The translations under genes and the position numbers were made by a program. From an uncultured Sphingomonadales bacterium (lineage in GTDB: Bacteria > Pseudomonadota > Alphaproteobacteria > Sphingomonadales > Sphingomonadaceae), in the NCBI GenBank assembly GCA_903832325.1, contig CAILBC010000036.1, forward strand, positions 186,001-250,000: DNA of 64,000 nt, given 5' to 3'. Below, in pieces: positions 49,199-58,089 of the stretch. Under the pieces are notes generated by a model. The model saw only the letters and a list, made by a program, of their open reading frames with translations, had not been told where the DNA came from and did not search any database. Positions within the stretch are counted from its first letter, which is position 1; the number at the start of each line of letters is the position of its first letter.

Positions 49199-50782
49199 AT
49201 GGCGCTTTGCACGATAACCGGCCGCAACGGCATGGTCACCGCGCCGCACCGGCTGGCGGCAGAGGCCGGGCTGGCCGTGCTGCGCGATGGCGGCAACGCG
49301 ATCGAGGCAAGCGTGGCGGTCGCGGCCACATTGGCCGTGGTCTATCCGCATATGACCGGCATCGGCGGTGACGGATTTTGGCTGATTGCCGAACCGGACG
49401 GGCGTGTGCATGCGGTTCAGGGGTGCGGCGGCGCGGCGGGCGCGGCGGACCTGGCGCTTTATGCCGGGCGCGATGCTGTGCCGTTTCGCGGACCCCTTGC
49501 GGCCAATACCGTGGCCGGCACGCTGTCGGCCTGGGCGGCGGTGCTGGCCGATCCGGCCTGCACGCTGCCGCTTGAGCGCTTGCTGGCCGAAGCGATTGCC
49601 CATGCCGAAGCCGGTGTGCCGGTCACCGCCGGCGGCGCGCAGCTTGCGGTGGCCAAGGGCGATGATCTGCGCCACCAGCCCGGCGCCTATGCCACGGTTT
49701 TCGAGCCCGAGGGCCGCCCCTTGCGCCAGGGCGATAGGCTGCGGCAGCCGCTGCTGGCGCAAACGCTGCGCACGCTGGCGGCGCAAGGGCCGGATTCGTT
49801 CTATCGCGGCGCGCTGGCCGATCGTGTTGCGGCCGATCTGGCCGCAGTGGGCAGCCCGGTGGCGCGTGCCGATCTGTCCGCCCACCAATCGACCCGGGAT
49901 GACCCGCTGCACACGCGGATCGGCGGCGCACAGCTGTTCAACAGTCCCCCGCCGACGCAGGGGTTCGCCTCGCTGCTGATTCTCGCGCTCTACGATCGGC
50001 TGGCGGTGGACCGGGCGGACGGCTTTGCGCATGTGCACGGCCTGGTAGAGGCGACAAAGCAGGCGTTCCTGCTGCGCGATCGCCATGTCGGTGATCCGGC
50101 ATACCACGATTTCGACCTTCAGGCGCTGCTGGATGATGCCGGTTCGCTGGGTGTGCTGTCGGCGCGGATCGATCCGGCCGTGGCGCTGCCCTGGCCGCAG
50201 CCGCCGCAATGGGGCGATACCTGCTGGTTTGGCGCGGCCGATGGCGAAGGCCGCGTGGTCAGCGCGATCCAGTCCACCTATTTCGAATTCGGATCGGGCA
50301 TCGTGCTGCCCGAAACCGGGATCATCTGGCAGAACCGGGGCAGCAGTTTCCGGCTGGCGGCGGATGGCTGGAATGCGCTGCGCCCCGGGCGCAAGCCGTT
50401 TCACACGCTGAACCCCGCGCTCGCCCGGTTCGATGACGGGCGGGTGATGGCCTATGGCACGATGGGCGGCGAAGGCCAGCCGCAGACCCAGGCCGCGCTG
50501 TTCACCCGCTACGCCCGCCATGGCGTCGATCTGCAAGAGGCGATTTCGCGCCCGCGCTGGCTGCTGGGCCGCACCTGGGGCGAACAGAGCACCACGCTGA
50601 AGATCGAGGACGGGTTTGACGACGCGCTTTATGCAGACCTTGCCGCAGCGGGGCACGATGTCGAACGCGTCGGCGGCCTGACCGCGACCATGGGCCATGC
50701 CGGAGCGATCGTGCGCCACGCCGATGGCCGGCTGGAAGGTGCGACCGATCCGCGCAGCGACGGCGGAGTTGCCGCGTGGTGA
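49199..50782 (+). CDS. hpxW: HpxW-like oxamate amidohydrolase (gamma-glutamyltransferase fold)
   Basis: A 527-residue Ntn-hydrolase of the gamma-glutamyltransferase superfamily that should cleave itself before a nucleophilic Thr. That Thr is T341 in W-G-D-T-C-W-F-G-A-A-D, replacing the T-T-H motif of classical transferases, as in HpxW, which hydrolyses oxamate to oxalate and ammonia. N-terminal landmarks are G-M-V-T-A-P-H-R-L-A-A-E-A-G and D-G-G-N-A-I-E-A-S-V-A; near the end, M-G-G-E-G-Q-P-Q-T-Q. No signal peptide is seen, so it is cytoplasmic, unlike GGT. hpxY and hpxZ in the same operon support the call. ATG at 49199 has a GGGGA site. Confidence 0.87.
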   Translation: MALCTITGRNGMVTAPHRLAAEAGLAVLRDGGNAIEASVAVAATLAVVYPHMTGIGGDGFWLIAEPDGRVHAVQGCGGAAGAADLALYAGRDAVPFRGPLAANTVAGTLSAWAAVLADPACTLPLERLLAEAIAHAEAGVPVTAGGAQLAVAKGDDLRHQPGAYATVFEPEGRPLRQGDRLRQPLLAQTLRTLAAQGPDSFYRGALADRVAADLAAVGSPVARADLSAHQSTRDDPLHTRIGGAQLFNSPPPTQGFASLLILALYDRLAVDRADGFAHVHGLVEATKQAFLLRDRHVGDPAYHDFDLQALLDDAGSLGVLSARIDPAVALPWPQPPQWGDTCWFGAADGEGRVVSAIQSTYFEFGSGIVLPETGIIWQNRGSSFRLAADGWNALRPGRKPFHTLNPALARFDDGRVMAYGTMGGEGQPQTQAALFTRYARHGVDLQEAISRPRWLLGRTWGEQSTTLKIEDGFDDALYADLAAAGHDVERVGGLTATMGHAGAIVRHADGRLEGATDPRSDGGVAAW

Positions 50783-52035
50783 TCGCGCCGGCACCGGGCG
50801 GCCCGCGCGCGGTGGCGCGGTGCGATGCGCTGGGCGTTGCGCCCTATTCCGACACGCCCGGCGGGCTTTATCGCGGATACCTGACCCCGGCCTATGGCGC
50901 GGCACAAGCGGCGCTGGCCGACTGGATGGTTCAGGCGGGCATGGTGGTATCGCGCGATCCGGCGGCCAATCTGGTGGGGCGCTATGATGGCACCGACCCT
51001 GCTGCGCCGGCGCTGCTGATCGGCAGCCACCTCGACAGCGTGCGCGATGGCGGCTGCTATGACGGGCCGCTGGGGGTGATGCTGGGGGTTGAGGCGGTCG
51101 ATGCGCTGCACCGCGCCGGGCGGCGGATGCCCTTTCCGATCGAAGTCATCGCCTTTGGCGACGAAGAAGGATCGCGCTTTCCCGCCGCGATGCTGACCAG
51201 CCGCGCGGTGGCGGGCACGCTGCCGGCCGTAGCGCTCGATCTGGCCGATGGCGAAGGTGTCACGCTTGCCGATGCGGGGGCCGATGCAGGCATCGATATT
51301 GCGCGGTTTCGCGACGCGGCGCGCGCGCCCGGCTCGGTCATGGCCTATCTTGAGGCGCATATCGAACAAGGCCCGTTGCTGGAAAACGAAGGCCTGGCAG
51401 TGGGTACGGTAACCGGGATTGCGGCCCAGTTGCGCTATCGCGTGCAGGTTTCGGGCATGGCCGGGCATGCGGGCACGACCTCGATGCCGCTGCGCCGCGA
51501 TGCGCTGGCCGGGGCGGCCGAAATGATCCTGGCGATCGAACGCATCGCGATCACCGATCAGTCGGACGTCGTGGCGACAGTGGGCAGGATCGCGGGCAAG
51601 CCGGGGGCGGCCAATGTGATTGCAGGGCATGTCGATTTCACCATCGATGTGCGCTCTGGCGATCCGGCACGGCGCGACTGCGCGGCAGACGCGATCCTGC
51701 ACGAAATCCGAAGCATTGCAGAGCGGCGCGGTCTGGGCCTGCAGCTTGCCCGCGTCCACGATCTGCCCGCCAGCCCGTGCGACCCGGCATTGATGGACCT
51801 GATGGATGCGGCGGTGATCGGGGCCGGGCAGCGCCCGCGCCGGCTGGTTTCGGGCGCGGGGCACGATGCCATGGTGATGGCGGCGCTGTGCCCCACGGTC
51901 ATGCTGTTCATCCGCTGCCGCGACGGGATAAGCCACAATCCGGCCGAACATGTCGATCCTGCCGACGCCGAAGTGGCGCTGGATGTCATGCTGGGCTTTA
52001 TCGACCAATTGGGAGCATCCTTTGCACACGCCTGA
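50776..52035 (+). CDS. allC: Allantoate amidohydrolase
   Basis: AllC hydrolyses allantoate, giving (S)-ureidoglycine with release of CO2 and ammonia. The 419-residue protein belongs to the M20/hydantoinase-carbamoylase family. Metal ligands fall in I-G-S-H-L-D-S-V, G-G-C-Y-D-G-P-L-G, F-G-D-E-E-G-S-R-F, Y-L-E-A-H-I-E-Q-G and H-N-P-A-E-H. The family is shared with other N-carbamoyl hydrolases, so the function is decided by context: PuuE makes the substrate and PucG uses the product, both encoded next. The start is GTG at 50776, overlapping the hpxW stop by 7 bases; GTG at 50779 is an alternative. Confidence 0.9.
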   Translation: MVIAPAPGGPRAVARCDALGVAPYSDTPGGLYRGYLTPAYGAAQAALADWMVQAGMVVSRDPAANLVGRYDGTDPAAPALLIGSHLDSVRDGGCYDGPLGVMLGVEAVDALHRAGRRMPFPIEVIAFGDEEGSRFPAAMLTSRAVAGTLPAVALDLADGEGVTLADAGADAGIDIARFRDAARAPGSVMAYLEAHIEQGPLLENEGLAVGTVTGIAAQLRYRVQVSGMAGHAGTTSMPLRRDALAGAAEMILAIERIAITDQSDVVATVGRIAGKPGAANVIAGHVDFTIDVRSGDPARRDCAADAILHEIRSIAERRGLGLQLARVHDLPASPCDPALMDLMDAAVIGAGQRPRRLVSGAGHDAMVMAALCPTVMLFIRCRDGISHNPAEHVDPADAEVALDVMLGFIDQLGASFAHA

Positions 52036-53266
52036 CCCCCTGCTTTTCGGCGAAATCGACCCGCCCCAGCGCCTGCTGATGGGCCCGGGCCCGGTCAATG
52101 CGCACCCGCGCGTGCTGCGCGCGATGGCGGCGGACCTGCTGGGCCAGTTCGATCCGGAAATGACCGCCTACATGAACCAGGTCATGGCGCTGTACCGGCC
52201 GGTGTTCGGCACCGACAACCATTGGACAATGCTGATCGACGGCACCGCGCGCGCCGCGATCGAGGCCTCTCTGATCAGTCTGGTCGTGCCGGGAGACCGG
52301 GTGCTGGTGGTCAATTTCGGCCGGTTTGGCCTGCTGCTGACCGAAATCCTGGGGCGGATCGGCGCGGTGGTCGAAACGGTCGACGCGCCCTGGGGCGAAA
52401 TCGTGCCGATGGAGGCGATTGCCGCGGCGATCGCCCGGTTCGAACCGCGCGTGGTGGCCACGGTCCATGGCGATACTTCGACCACGATGGCGCAACCGCT
52501 GGAAGGGCTGGGCGCGCTGTGCCGCGCGGCAGGTGCGCTGTCTTATGTCGATGCCACGGCCACGCTCGGCGGGATGGAGATCGCATCGGACCGCTGGGGC
52601 ATCGATGTGGTGACCGGCGGGCTGCAAAAATGCCTGGGCGGCCCGTCGGGGTCATCGCCGATCACCATTTCGGATGCGGCGGCGGCGCACATTTTCGGCC
52701 GGCGCCACGTCGAACAGGGCATCCGGCGCGACGATATTGCCGATGGCGCGGGCCCGCGCATTGGCTCCAACTATTTCGACCTGGCCATGATCATGGATTA
52801 CTGGTCGGAAAAACGGCTCAATCACCACACCGAAGCCACTTCGATGCTTTATGCCGCGCGCGAATGCGCGCGCGTTGCGCTGGGTGAAGGGCTGGCGGCG
52901 CGGTTTGCCCGGCATGCGCGCGCCGGCGCGGCGATGACCGCCGGCCTGCGCGCAATCGGGCTCTCCGTGTTTGGCGATGATGCGCACCGCATGACCAACG
53001 TTACCGGCGCGTGGATTCCCGATGGCATCGACGGCGAACGCATCCGGATTGCGATGCGCGACCATTTCGAAATCGAGATCGGCACCGCGTTCGGCCCGTT
53101 GCAGGGCCGCATCTGGCGGTTCGGCGCGATGGGCTATAACGCGATGAAGCACAAAGTGCTGCTGACGCTCGGCGCGCTGGAGGCCTGCCTCATGGCCGAA
53201 GGGTTTGCGCTGCCGGCGGGCGCGGCGGTGCCGGCGGCACTGGCCGCGTGGGACGCGATGGCATGA
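52022..53266 (+). CDS. pucG: (S)-ureidoglycine--glyoxylate transaminase
   Basis: PucG moves the amino group of ureidoglycine to glyoxylate, forming oxalurate and glycine. The 414-residue PLP enzyme is of the alanine-glyoxylate aminotransferase class V family: R-L-L-M-G-P-G-P-V-N-A-H-P-R-V-L at the start, D-G-T-A-R-A-A-I-E-A at the phosphate site, and the PLP lysine K203 in G-G-L-Q-K-C-L-G-G-P-S-G. N-Y-F-D-L and N-H-H-T-E-A-T-S-M-L-Y-A follow. I chose the TTG at 52022, 6 bases after a GGGAG site and inside the allC end; the frame has no ATG before M-G-P-G-P-V at 52079. Its product is the substrate expected for the Hpx enzymes. Confidence 0.9.
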   Translation: MHTPDPLLFGEIDPPQRLLMGPGPVNAHPRVLRAMAADLLGQFDPEMTAYMNQVMALYRPVFGTDNHWTMLIDGTARAAIEASLISLVVPGDRVLVVNFGRFGLLLTEILGRIGAVVETVDAPWGEIVPMEAIAAAIARFEPRVVATVHGDTSTTMAQPLEGLGALCRAAGALSYVDATATLGGMEIASDRWGIDVVTGGLQKCLGGPSGSSPITISDAAAAHIFGRRHVEQGIRRDDIADGAGPRIGSNYFDLAMIMDYWSEKRLNHHTEATSMLYAARECARVALGEGLAARFARHARAGAAMTAGLRAIGLSVFGDDAHRMTNVTGAWIPDGIDGERIRIAMRDHFEIEIGTAFGPLQGRIWRFGAMGYNAMKHKVLLTLGALEACLMAEGFALPAGAAVPAALAAWDAMA

Positions 53267-54144
53267 TCCGCGATCTGGTTGGTTATGGCGCACATCCGCC
53301 CGATCCGCGCTGGCCGGGCGGGGCGCGCGTGGCCGTGCAGTTCGTGATCAATTACGAGGAAGGCGCCGAAAACAGCGTGCTCAACGGCGATGCCGGGTCA
53401 GAGGCGTTCCTGTCCGAAATGGTTGGCGCGGCCAGCCACCCGGCGCGCGCGATGGCGATGGAAAGCCTGTATGAATATGGCAGCCGTGCCGGATTCTGGC
53501 GGCTGCACCGCCTGTTCACCCAGCGGCATCTGCCGGTTACCGTGTTCGGCGTGGCCCGCGCGCTGGAAATGAACCCCGAAGCTGTCGCCGCGATGGTTGC
53601 CGCCGACTGGGAAATTGCCAGCCACGGCTATCGCTGGATCGATTACCAGACCGTGCCCGAGGCCGTTGAGCGCGACCACATCGCCCGGGCCATCGCGCTG
53701 CACACGCAAGTGACCGGCAGCCGCCCGCTCGGCTGGTACCAGGGGCGCACCTCGCCGCAGACCGCGCGGCTGGTCGCCGAACAGGGGGGCTTTGTCTACG
53801 ATGCCGACAGCTATGCCGACGATCTGCCCTATTGGGACCGGCAGCACGGGCGCGCGCAACTGATCGTGCCCTATTCGCTCGATGCCAACGACATGAAGAT
53901 GGTCGCGCTCAATGGCTTTACCGAAGGCGACCAGTTTTTCCGCTATCTGGTCGATACGTTCGACCAGTTGCGCGATGAAGGCGGGCGGATGATGTCGATC
54001 GGGCTGCACGGCCGCATTGCCGGCCGCCCGGCGCGCGCGCGCGCGCTGGCCCGGTTTGTCGACCATGTGATGGCCAGCGGTGATGCCTGGGTTGCGCGCC
54101 GTATCGATATCGCCCGCCACTGGATGGAGGTGCACCCGGCATGA
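53263..54144 (+). CDS. puuE: Allantoinase PuuE (polysaccharide-deacetylase fold)
   Basis: PuuE hydrolyses (S)-allantoin to allantoate without the metal centre of classical allantoinase. The 293-residue protein has the family start D-L-V-G-Y-G-x-H-P-P-D-P-R-W-P, F-V-I-N-Y-E-E-G-A-E-N-S-V-L-N-G-D, and later S-H-G-Y-R-W-I-D-Y and W-Y-Q-G-R-T-S-P-Q-T. The H-P-A end is typical. The ATG at 53263 overlaps the pucG stop by ATGA, and its own stop overlaps hpxZ. It takes the product of UraD and feeds AllC. Confidence 0.95.
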   Translation: MIRDLVGYGAHPPDPRWPGGARVAVQFVINYEEGAENSVLNGDAGSEAFLSEMVGAASHPARAMAMESLYEYGSRAGFWRLHRLFTQRHLPVTVFGVARALEMNPEAVAAMVAADWEIASHGYRWIDYQTVPEAVERDHIARAIALHTQVTGSRPLGWYQGRTSPQTARLVAEQGGFVYDADSYADDLPYWDRQHGRAQLIVPYSLDANDMKMVALNGFTEGDQFFRYLVDTFDQLRDEGGRMMSIGLHGRIAGRPARARALARFVDHVMASGDAWVARRIDIARHWMEVHPA

Positions 54145-54521
54145 TGATCGACGATCCGGTGCTGCTGGCCGAAGTGACCGCCGCATTCCACGCCTATGAG
54201 GCGGCGCTGATGGCCAATGACGTGCCGGCGATGGACGCGCTGTTTCACGATGCGCCCACCACCAACCGCTATGGCGTGGGCGAAGTCCTGTATGGCATCG
54301 AGGCCATCCGCGAATTCCGCAAAGGGCGCGGCGGTTCGCCGCAGCGCCGGCTGGGGCATGTGGCGATTACGGTCTATGGCGATGGCTTTGCCACGGTCGA
54401 TGCCGAATTCTTTCGCGAAAACAGCACGCGCCGCGGCCGCCAGAGCCAGAGCTGGGTGCGCTTTGCCGATGGCTGGAAAGTCGTGTCTGCCCATGTCAGC
54501 CTGGAAGGGGACAGCCATTGA
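54141..54521 (+). CDS. hpxZ: HpxZ-like oxalurate catabolism protein
   Basis: A 126-residue protein of the DUF3225/HpxZ family, a SnoaL/NTF2-like fold. It starts M-M-I-D-D-P-V-L-L-A-E-V and has F-H-D-A-P-T-T-N-R-Y-G-V-G-E, R-R-L-G-H-V-A-I-T-V-Y-G and a Q-S-Q-S-W-V-R-F-A-D-G-W-K-V-V-S-A-H-V-S-L end, all typical. HpxZ is encoded with HpxW/X/Y in other bacteria and is needed for the oxalurate step, but its reaction is not firmly known. It overlaps both neighbours. Confidence 0.92.
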   Translation: MMIDDPVLLAEVTAAFHAYEAALMANDVPAMDALFHDAPTTNRYGVGEVLYGIEAIREFRKGRGGSPQRRLGHVAITVYGDGFATVDAEFFRENSTRRGRQSQSWVRFADGWKVVSAHVSLEGDSH

Positions 54522-55009
54522 CCCTGGCAGAGATCAACGCGCTCGACGCAGCGGCGTTTGTCGCCAGGTTCGGATCGCTGTTCGAACATTCGCCGTGGGT
54601 GGTGGAGCGTGCCGCGGCCCTGCGCCCCTTTGCCGACCTCCACGCCGGGCTGATGGCTGCGCTCCATGCCGCCAGCACCGAGGAACAGCTCGCGCTGATC
54701 CGCGCGCACCCGGAACTGGCGGGCAAGGCAGCGGTTGACCGCACGTTGACCGAGGCGTCGGCGGCGGAACAGGCCTCGGCCGGGCTCGACCGGCTGACTC
54801 CCGATGAATTCGCGCGCTTTCACGCGCTCAATGCGGCCTATCGCGCGCGGTTCGATTTTCCGTTCATCATCTGCGTGCGGCTGACCGACAAGGCCGGCAT
54901 TCTCGCGGCGATGGAGCAGCGGCTGGCCCATGATTCCGACGCGGAAATTGCCACGGCAATTGCGCAGATCGGGGACATCGTGCGGCTGCGGCTGGAGGAC
55001 ATCGCATGA
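54518..55009 (+). CDS. uraD: OHCU decarboxylase
   Basis: UraD decarboxylates 2-oxo-4-hydroxy-4-carboxy-5-ureidoimidazoline to (S)-allantoin, the third step of urate breakdown. The 163-residue protein has F-E-H-S-P-W-V-V-E-R-A, I-R-A-H-P-E-L-A-G-K, S-A-A-E-Q-A-S-A-G-L, F-H-A-L-N-A-A-Y-R-A-R-F-D-F-P-F-I and I-C-V-R, all hallmarks of the family; the His of H-P-E-L is the active-site residue. The start is a TTG overlapping the hpxZ stop (TTGA), with a GGAAGGGG site upstream. Its stop overlaps the puuD start. Confidence 0.95.
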   Translation: MTLAEINALDAAAFVARFGSLFEHSPWVVERAAALRPFADLHAGLMAALHAASTEEQLALIRAHPELAGKAAVDRTLTEASAAEQASAGLDRLTPDEFARFHALNAAYRARFDFPFIICVRLTDKAGILAAMEQRLAHDSDAEIATAIAQIGDIVRLRLEDIA

Positions 55010-56202
55010 TGGCCGCCTTTTTCTCGATCGACTGGGCCGAATGGATCAATCTGGCGCTGCGCTGGCTGCACCTGACCACGGGGATCGCGTGGATCGGATC
55101 GTCATTCTATTTCGTCTGGCTCGACAACCATCTGAAGCCCCCGGCGCAAGGCGGCGCCTCGGGTGAGCTGTGGTCGGTGCATGGTGGCGGGTTTTACCAC
55201 AACCAGAAATACATGGTCGCGCCGCCGGCGATGCCCGATGATCTGCACTGGTTCAAATGGGAAGCCTACTGGACCTGGATCAGCGGCTTTTCGCTGCTGG
55301 TGCTGGTCTATTACATCGGCGCGGGCAGCTATCTGATCGACCCGGCGAAACTTGCGCTCAGCCAGCCGGCGGCAATCGGCATCGGCCTGTCGGCGCTGGC
55401 CGGGGGCTGGCTGGTCTATGATCTGCTGTGCCGGTCGCCGCTCAATCGCGATACCCGGCTGCTGGGCGCGGTGTGGTTTGCCGTGCTGGTCGGGGCGGCC
55501 TTTGCGCTGTGCCAGGTGTTCAACGCGCGCGGCGCCTATCTGCATGTCGGCGCAATGATCGGCACGGTGATGGTCGGCAACGTGTTTTTCGTGATCATTC
55601 CCAACCAGCGCAAAGTGGTTGCGGCGCTCGGCGCGGGGCAAGTGCCCGATCCGGCGCTGGGCAAAGCGGGCAAGACCCGGTCGGTGCACAACAACTACAT
55701 GACGCTGCCGGTGCTGTTCATCATGCTGAGCCACCATTATCCGATGACCTATGGCGCGACGCGGCCCTGGCTGGTGCTGGCGCTGATCGGCGCAACCGGG
55801 GTGTCGGTGCGCCACGTGTTCAATGTGCGGCACAAGGGCGCATCGGGCGCGCCGTTCATCGCGCTGAGTGTGGCGCTGGCGCTGCTGTGCGTGGGCTATG
55901 TCGCGGCCGAAAAGGCGGGCGCCGCCGCCTCTGGCCCGGCGCCCACGACTTATGCCGATGTGCAGCCGCTGTTTGCGAAACATTGCACGGGCTGCCATGC
56001 CGCGCGCCCGACCAATCCGGCATTCAGCGAGCCGCCGCTCGGCGTGCTGCTCGACAGCTATGCCCATGCCCGCGCGGTTGCCCCGCGCATCCGCAAGGTC
56101 GCGGTGGAGGCGGAAATCATGCCGCTGGGCAACACCACCGGCATGACCCGCGCCGAACGTGACACGCTGGGCCGCTGGATTGCGCAAGGAACCCCGCCAT
56201 GA
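55006..56202 (+). CDS. puuD: Urate hydroxylase PuuD, membrane-bound with cytochrome c domain
   Basis: PuuD oxidises urate to 5-hydroxyisourate at the membrane, passing electrons to its own c-type haem instead of making hydrogen peroxide. The 398-residue protein has eight or so predicted helices in residues 15-305 (W-L-H-L-T-T-G-I-A-W-I-G-S-S-F-Y-F and H-G-G-G-F-Y-H are the family start). The C-terminal cytochrome domain binds haem through C327-x-x-C330-H331 (H-C-T-G-C-H), with M in E-I-M-P-L-G as likely sixth ligand. It replaces soluble uricase in the cluster. Two ATGs in tandem (55006, 55009) precede the family N-terminus. Confidence 0.95.
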   Translation: MMAAFFSIDWAEWINLALRWLHLTTGIAWIGSSFYFVWLDNHLKPPAQGGASGELWSVHGGGFYHNQKYMVAPPAMPDDLHWFKWEAYWTWISGFSLLVLVYYIGAGSYLIDPAKLALSQPAAIGIGLSALAGGWLVYDLLCRSPLNRDTRLLGAVWFAVLVGAAFALCQVFNARGAYLHVGAMIGTVMVGNVFFVIIPNQRKVVAALGAGQVPDPALGKAGKTRSVHNNYMTLPVLFIMLSHHYPMTYGATRPWLVLALIGATGVSVRHVFNVRHKGASGAPFIALSVALALLCVGYVAAEKAGAAASGPAPTTYADVQPLFAKHCTGCHAARPTNPAFSEPPLGVLLDSYAHARAVAPRIRKVAVEAEIMPLGNTTGMTRAERDTLGRWIAQGTPP

Positions 56203-56606
56203 TCACGCTGTCCACCCACGTTCTCGATACGGCGCACGGCACACCCGCGGCGGCGATGGCGCTGACACTGTGCACGGCAGACGGGCTGGTGCTGTTTGAG
56301 GGGCGCACCAATGCCGACGGGCGCTGCCCCGGCCTGCCGACGCTCGCGCCGGGCCGCTATCGCCTGGCCTTTGCGGTGGCGGAGCATTTCCGGGGCCTGG
56401 GTGTCGTTCTGCCCGATCCGCCGTTCCTCGATGTCGTGACGATCGATTTCGGTATTGCCGATGTCGGCAGGGTGGATGCCGACGAGGTGGATGTCGGCAG
56501 GGTGGATGCCGGAAAGGTGGATGAGGGCGCCGCCGACAGGGGGGGGCACTATCACGTGCCGCTGCTGGTATCGCCCTACAGCTATTCGACGTATCGGGGC
56601 AGCTGA
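56199..56606 (+). CDS. hiuH: 5-hydroxyisourate hydrolase with a repeat insertion
   Basis: This enzyme hydrolyses 5-hydroxyisourate to OHCU and is of the transthyretin-like family. The 135-residue protein starts L-S-T-H-V-L-D-T-A-H-G-T-P-A, continues T-N-A-D-G-R-C-P and ends H-Y-H-V-P-L-L-V-S-P-Y-S-Y-S-T-Y-R-G-S, the diagnostic C-terminal tetrapeptide. Active-site His, Arg and His residues are in these blocks. Between D-F-G-I-A-D and H-Y-H the family normally has only a few residues; here about 28 (residues 88-115) are inserted, made of two 30-bp DNA repeats (V-G-R-V-D-A). The insertion lies in a surface loop between strands, so function may be kept. Overlaps the puuD end by ATGA. Confidence 0.93.
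   Translation: MITLSTHVLDTAHGTPAAAMALTLCTADGLVLFEGRTNADGRCPGLPTLAPGRYRLAFAVAEHFRGLGVVLPDPPFLDVVTIDFGIADVGRVDADEVDVGRVDAGKVDEGAADRGGHYHVPLLVSPYSYSTYRGS
56461..56520. repeat. Two 30-bp tandem repeats inside hiuH
   Basis: 56461-56490 and 56491-56520 are near-identical 30-base units (differing at four positions), with a decayed third unit after them. Each contains two GGTGGATG-type blocks, so the array looks built from smaller units. It keeps the frame and encodes the acidic loop insertion of the hydrolase. Confidence 0.85.
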
Positions 56607-56607
56607 G

Positions 56608-58089
56608 ATGCCAGACGGGATTTTGGCCGATATTTTGCCCGAATTGGGGGTGCGGTTCGTGCTCGATGGCGCCGTGGTGCAGATCGATGCGGTCAATCCG
56701 ACGGCCACGCTGCTCGATCACTTGCGCTATCGCATGGCGCGCACCGGCACCAAGGAAGGCTGTGCCGAGGGCGATTGCGGGGCCTGCACCGTGCTGGTGG
56801 GCGAACTCGATGCGCAAGGCGCGACGGTTGATTGGCGCGCGGTCAACGCCTGCATCCTGTTGCTGCCGATGATCGACGGCAAGGCGCTGTTGACGGTTGA
56901 AAGCCTTGGCCGGAATTCGGGGCAACCCGGGGCGCTCAATCGGTTGCAGGCCTGCATGGCGGCCAATGGCAGCTCGCAATGCGGGTTCTGCACCCCGGGC
57001 TTTGTCATGTCGCTGCATGGCCGCGCCATCGGCGCGCGCGGGCATGACCTGCCGGTTGAGGACGTCATCGCCGGAAACTTGTGCCGCTGCACCGGGTACG
57101 GGCCAATTCTGGCCGCCGCAGAAACGGTCGACACGCTGACGCAGGACGATACCGCGACAATCGCCGCGCTGGCATCGCTGGCCGATCATCGGGCCGAAGG
57201 CGGCGAATATGGTGATCGCCGCTGGTTTGCGCCCCGCACCGCCGATGCGCTGGCCGATGTGCTGGCCAAACACCCCGATGCGCGCATGGTTGCCGGGGCG
57301 ACCGATGTCGGCCTGTGGGTCACCAAGGGCCTGCGCGATATTGATACCATCGTGTTTCTGGGCGGCATTGCCGAACTGCGCGCGATCGAAGAAACGCCTG
57401 CGGGCCTGACGCTGGGGGCAATGGTGCGTTATGCCGATGCCCATGCGGCGTTTGCGCGGCTGCACCCCGATCTGGGCGAACTGACCCGGCGCATTGGCGG
57501 GTTGCAGGTGCGCAATTCGGGCACGATCGGCGGCAACATCGCCAACGGATCACCCATCGGCGATGGCCCGCCGGCGCTGATCGCGCTGGGCGCCACGCTG
57601 ACATTGCGCAGCCGCGAAGGGCGGCGGACAATGCCGCTTGAGGCCTATTTCCTCGATTACGGCAAACAGGACCGGCGCGCCGGCGAATTTGTCGAAAGCG
57701 TGCACATTCCGGCCCCCGGTCCGGATGATCTGGTGCACATGTCAAAGCTGTCGCGCCGGTTTGACAGCGATATTTCGGCGGTTTGCGGCGCGTTCCGGCT
57801 GACCGTGCGCGATGGCGTGATCATCGCCGCGCGCGTTGCGTTTGGCGGCATGGCGGCCACCCCGCGCCGGGCGGCGGCCTGTGAAGCGGCGTTGACCGGC
57901 CAGACTTTCGACGCCGAAACCATCGCCCGCGCCGCGGCCGCGCTGCATGACGATTTCACCCCGCTCAGCGATGTGCGCGGCACCGCCGGATACCGGCTCG
58001 ATGCTGCGGCAAACCTGCTTTGGCGGCTCTATTACAAGGCGCAGGGGCAGGCGGTGTCGGTGCTGGATGTGGAGCCGGCTCGTGGCTGA
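56608..58089 (+). CDS. xdhA: Xanthine dehydrogenase small subunit (FeS/FAD)
   Basis: XdhA carries two [2Fe-2S] clusters and FAD and passes electrons from the molybdenum subunit to NAD+. In the 493-residue protein the plant-type cluster is bound by C52, C57, C60 and C82 (G-C-A-E-G-D-C-G-A-C), the second by C125, C128, C159 and C161 (Q-C-G-F-C and N-L-C-R-C-T-G-Y-G). The FAD domain follows from about residue 185 with V-A-G-A-T-D-V-G-L-W-V-T-K and N-S-G-T-I-G-G-N-I-A-N-G-S-P-I-G-D. The ATG at 56608 lies just after the hydrolase stop. xdhB and xdhC follow with overlaps. Confidence 0.96.
   Translation: MPDGILADILPELGVRFVLDGAVVQIDAVNPTATLLDHLRYRMARTGTKEGCAEGDCGACTVLVGELDAQGATVDWRAVNACILLLPMIDGKALLTVESLGRNSGQPGALNRLQACMAANGSSQCGFCTPGFVMSLHGRAIGARGHDLPVEDVIAGNLCRCTGYGPILAAAETVDTLTQDDTATIAALASLADHRAEGGEYGDRRWFAPRTADALADVLAKHPDARMVAGATDVGLWVTKGLRDIDTIVFLGGIAELRAIEETPAGLTLGAMVRYADAHAAFARLHPDLGELTRRIGGLQVRNSGTIGGNIANGSPIGDGPPALIALGATLTLRSREGRRTMPLEAYFLDYGKQDRRAGEFVESVHIPAPGPDDLVHMSKLSRRFDSDISAVCGAFRLTVRDGVIIAARVAFGGMAATPRRAAACEAALTGQTFDAETIARAAAALHDDFTPLSDVRGTAGYRLDAAANLLWRLYYKAQGQAVSVLDVEPARG

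Noticed and set aside
47615..50905. A 1096-codon open frame on the minus strand opposite hpxY, the permease and hpxW
   Set aside because: It is antisense to three well-supported genes, rich in Arg/His/Gln/Gly without any recognisable domain, and arises from high-GC codon use. Similar antisense frames at 5782-7791, 11333-14110, 14675-16726 and 38366-40159 were dropped for the same reason.
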